From Vulcanimicrobiota bacterium (GTDB lineage: Bacteria; Vulcanimicrobiota; Vulcanimicrobiia; Eremiobacterales; Eremiobacteraceae), in assembly GCA_019235715.1 (NCBI GenBank), contig JAFAKE010000010.1, positions 1 to 34,739 on the forward strand: a stretch of DNA of 34,739 nucleotides. The letters run 5' to 3'. A model generated the notes under the pieces. The model was given only the letters and a program-made list of their open reading frames with translations, was not told the origin of the DNA and made no database searches. Within the stretch, counting starts at the first letter, position 1. The number at the start of each line of letters is the position of its first letter. A program made the position numbers and the translations under genes. Below, piece after piece: positions 33,109 to 34,739 of the stretch.

Positions 33109-34739
33109 ATGAAAGGTTTGCTGAGATTTGCCTTCTTAGCGGTCGCGGTGTTGCTTGTGCAGGGAACATGGGCACTGGCAGGCGTCACCGGATCGCTGAA
33201 CGGCACGGTTCTGCAGGAGCAAACGCATGCACCGGTGGCGCAAGCCAAGGTGACGGCGTCTTCTGCAAGCCAGACCTCAAGCACAAACACCGACAATGGT
33301 GGTCACTTCGGGTTCGTCTCCCTTGTCCCCGACACGTACACGGTGACGGTGGATAAGGAAGGCACGATCGAGACATTCGTGCAGCGCGGCGTGACCGTGC
33401 TTGCCGACCAAGTCCAGAGCCTCACAATCGTCGCCAAGCCAGCGATCAAAACGTTGGCCACGGTGACGACGCGTGCGTCGACGGATCTCGTCAAGCCCGG
33501 CACGACGGCCAATGTCTATTCGGTCAACCCGGCCGCGCAAGCGCGTAGCGCTGTGCTCGGCGGCGGTGGCGGCGCCAACCAGGGGTACTCCGCGATCGCG
33601 GCGTTGCCCGGCGCGTACGTTCCGCCAGGAAACAGCGGCTGGTTCCAGACCGTCAACGTTCGTGGCGGCGACTACGATCAAGTCGGCTACGAATTCGACG
33701 GCGTACCGGTCAACCGGTCGTTCGACAACTATCCATCGAGCAATCTGTCTGCCATCGGGCAACAGGAATTGCAGCTATACACCGGCGGCGCGCCTGCCAC
33801 GGCCGAAGGCCAGGGCTTGGCTGGTTACCTCAACCAGGTGATCAAGACCGGCACGTATCCGGGATACGGTACCGTCGATCTCGGCGTCGGCGGCCCGAAC
33901 ATGTACAACAAGGCCAGCATCGAGTTCGGTGGCGCATCGCCCAACCGCAACTTCTCGTACTACGTGGGTCTGGGCATCATCAACCAGAACCCGCGCTTAT
34001 ACGACGAGAACAACGGCGCCAGCGTGAACTCGACGTACGGTCTCGTGTACGACATGCAGAAGCCGACCGCAGCCAGCGGTGGATGTGCCGGCGCAACCGG
34101 TTCGAACTACACGCTGTGCTATGCTAACGGAGCGAACACGATTCTCGGCGTACCCGCCGGTCCGGGCGGCTACTACCTGGGCTCGATGAACATCCTGACC
34201 CCGAAGAATCTTGAAGATCGTGAGAACGTCTTCAACTTCCACTTCGGTCTCCCGCACAAGGGCGATACTGGTAAGGACGATATCCAGCTGTTGTACGACT
34301 CGTTCCAGCTGTATACGAACTTCTATGAATCGCCCAACGACTGGGGCGGCGGGCCGCAGTTCTTCACGAACAACACGCTTGGTGCGATCGAGGGACCTGG
34401 ACAGCCGATCTACATCAGCGGCGCCCAGTATCTCACGCCGGTGGGTACGGTGTTTACAGCGGCCGCGCCGGGCCAAGTAAACAACGTCGTACCGTACGCG
34501 TACCCGAGCGAGCCGAACGGTTATCTCGGCGTCAACATCCCGGGCAACGCCCCGATGGGATATAGCAACGGCCAGGAGATCTACAAGCTCCAGTACCAGC
34601 ACAACATCGGCACGCAGTCGTACCTGCGCGTGTATGGATACATCTACTACTCATGGTGGTTCATCCACGACCCGATGGCGGCTTGGAACCTGGACTTCGG
34701 TCTCGCGCCTGACTACGAGCTGTGGACGCACACGCGTGG
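33109..34739 (+). CDS. TonB-dependent outer-membrane receptor with carboxypeptidase-regulatory domain (partial)
   Basis: The frame is open from ATG 33109 to the window edge, at least 543 residues, with no stop, so it continues outside. A signal peptide (about 1-24, ending WALA) is followed by a CarboxypepD_reg-like beta-sandwich at about 25-100 (GSLNGTVLQ, NGGHFGFVSLVPDTYTVTV), then a plug domain (TVNVRGGDYDQVGYEFDGVP, ELQLYTGGAPAT) and barrel strands rich in Tyr, Trp and Asn. It imports a substrate through the outer membrane using TonB energy; the substrate is unknown. AGAAGGAA at 33090-33097 serves ATG 33109 or the in-frame TTG at 33100. Base composition is less GC-rich than in sucD. Confidence 0.87.
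   Translation, partial: MKGLLRFAFLAVAVLLVQGTWALAGVTGSLNGTVLQEQTHAPVAQAKVTASSASQTSSTNTDNGGHFGFVSLVPDTYTVTVDKEGTIETFVQRGVTVLADQVQSLTIVAKPAIKTLATVTTRASTDLVKPGTTANVYSVNPAAQARSAVLGGGGGANQGYSAIAALPGAYVPPGNSGWFQTVNVRGGDYDQVGYEFDGVPVNRSFDNYPSSNLSAIGQQELQLYTGGAPATAEGQGLAGYLNQVIKTGTYPGYGTVDLGVGGPNMYNKASIEFGGASPNRNFSYYVGLGIINQNPRLYDENNGASVNSTYGLVYDMQKPTAASGGCAGATGSNYTLCYANGANTILGVPAGPGGYYLGSMNILTPKNLEDRENVFNFHFGLPHKGDTGKDDIQLLYDSFQLYTNFYESPNDWGGGPQFFTNNTLGAIEGPGQPIYISGAQYLTPVGTVFTAAAPGQVNNVVPYAYPSEPNGYLGVNIPGNAPMGYSNGQEIYKLQYQHNIGTQSYLRVYGYIYYSWWFIHDPMAAWNLDFGLAPDYELWTHTR

Overview
The window is a dense, GC-rich stretch of a bacterial chromosome. Nearly every gap is short and I see no insertion sequence, tRNA, rRNA or CRISPR array. 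The cell is probably diderm: there is an LptD/OstA-like outer-membrane assembly protein, a TonB-dependent receptor, and several exported proteins. GC-rich codon use, TonB receptors with an N-terminal carboxypeptidase-regulatory domain and the mixed gene content would fit a lineage such as Candidatus Eremiobacterota (WPS-2). That placement is a guess; no ribosomal or marker gene is present to settle it.

Layout. 1-884 (minus) is a GT2 glycosyltransferase cut by the window edge. 987-3472 (plus) is murJ followed by rmlD. 7430-3462 (minus) is a class I/II aminotransferase, an LptD-like protein and an NAD-dependent sugar epimerase. 7579-11712 (plus) is larB-larC-larE, which makes the nickel-pincer cofactor, joined to a polysaccharide flippase. 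11693-17840 (plus) is an amino-acid catabolic block: class III aminotransferase, P5C/semialdehyde dehydrogenase, GabT-like aminotransferase and the two subunits of a family I CoA-transferase. 17914-21372 (plus) is an exported M3 peptidase, a terminator and an exported serine hydrolase. 23519-21375 (minus) is an ECF sigma factor, its zinc anti-sigma factor and a membrane protein with a bactofilin-like repeat domain. 23614-25031 (plus) is a hotdog thioesterase and an EamA transporter. 25090-27672 (plus) is gmd, rmd and an isoprenylcysteine-methyltransferase-like membrane protein. 27942-32864 (plus) is hbd, an acyl-CoA dehydrogenase, a methyltransferase, sucC and sucD. From 33109 a TonB-dependent receptor runs off the end.

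Themes. Envelope sugars recur: GT2, MurJ, RmlD, a sugar epimerase, a flippase, and Gmd/Rmd for GDP-D-rhamnose. The carbon-metabolism genes move amino acids and acyl-CoAs toward succinate. Eight gene junctions are 4-base stop/start overlaps (ATGA, GTGA or TTGA), so translational coupling is the rule here.

The most unusual signals are three. (1) Between 27673 and 27941 there is a good promoter, a predicted pseudoknotted leader RNA and a strong intrinsic terminator ending 17 bases before the hbd start codon. This looks like an undescribed attenuator or riboswitch controlling a beta-oxidation/succinyl-CoA ligase operon. (2) The CoA-transferase beta subunit has conserved N-terminal residues upstream of its first standard start codon, so it needs an ACG start or a +1 frameshift from the alpha subunit. 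(3) The LptD-like gene has a full signal peptide encoded upstream of its first standard start codon.
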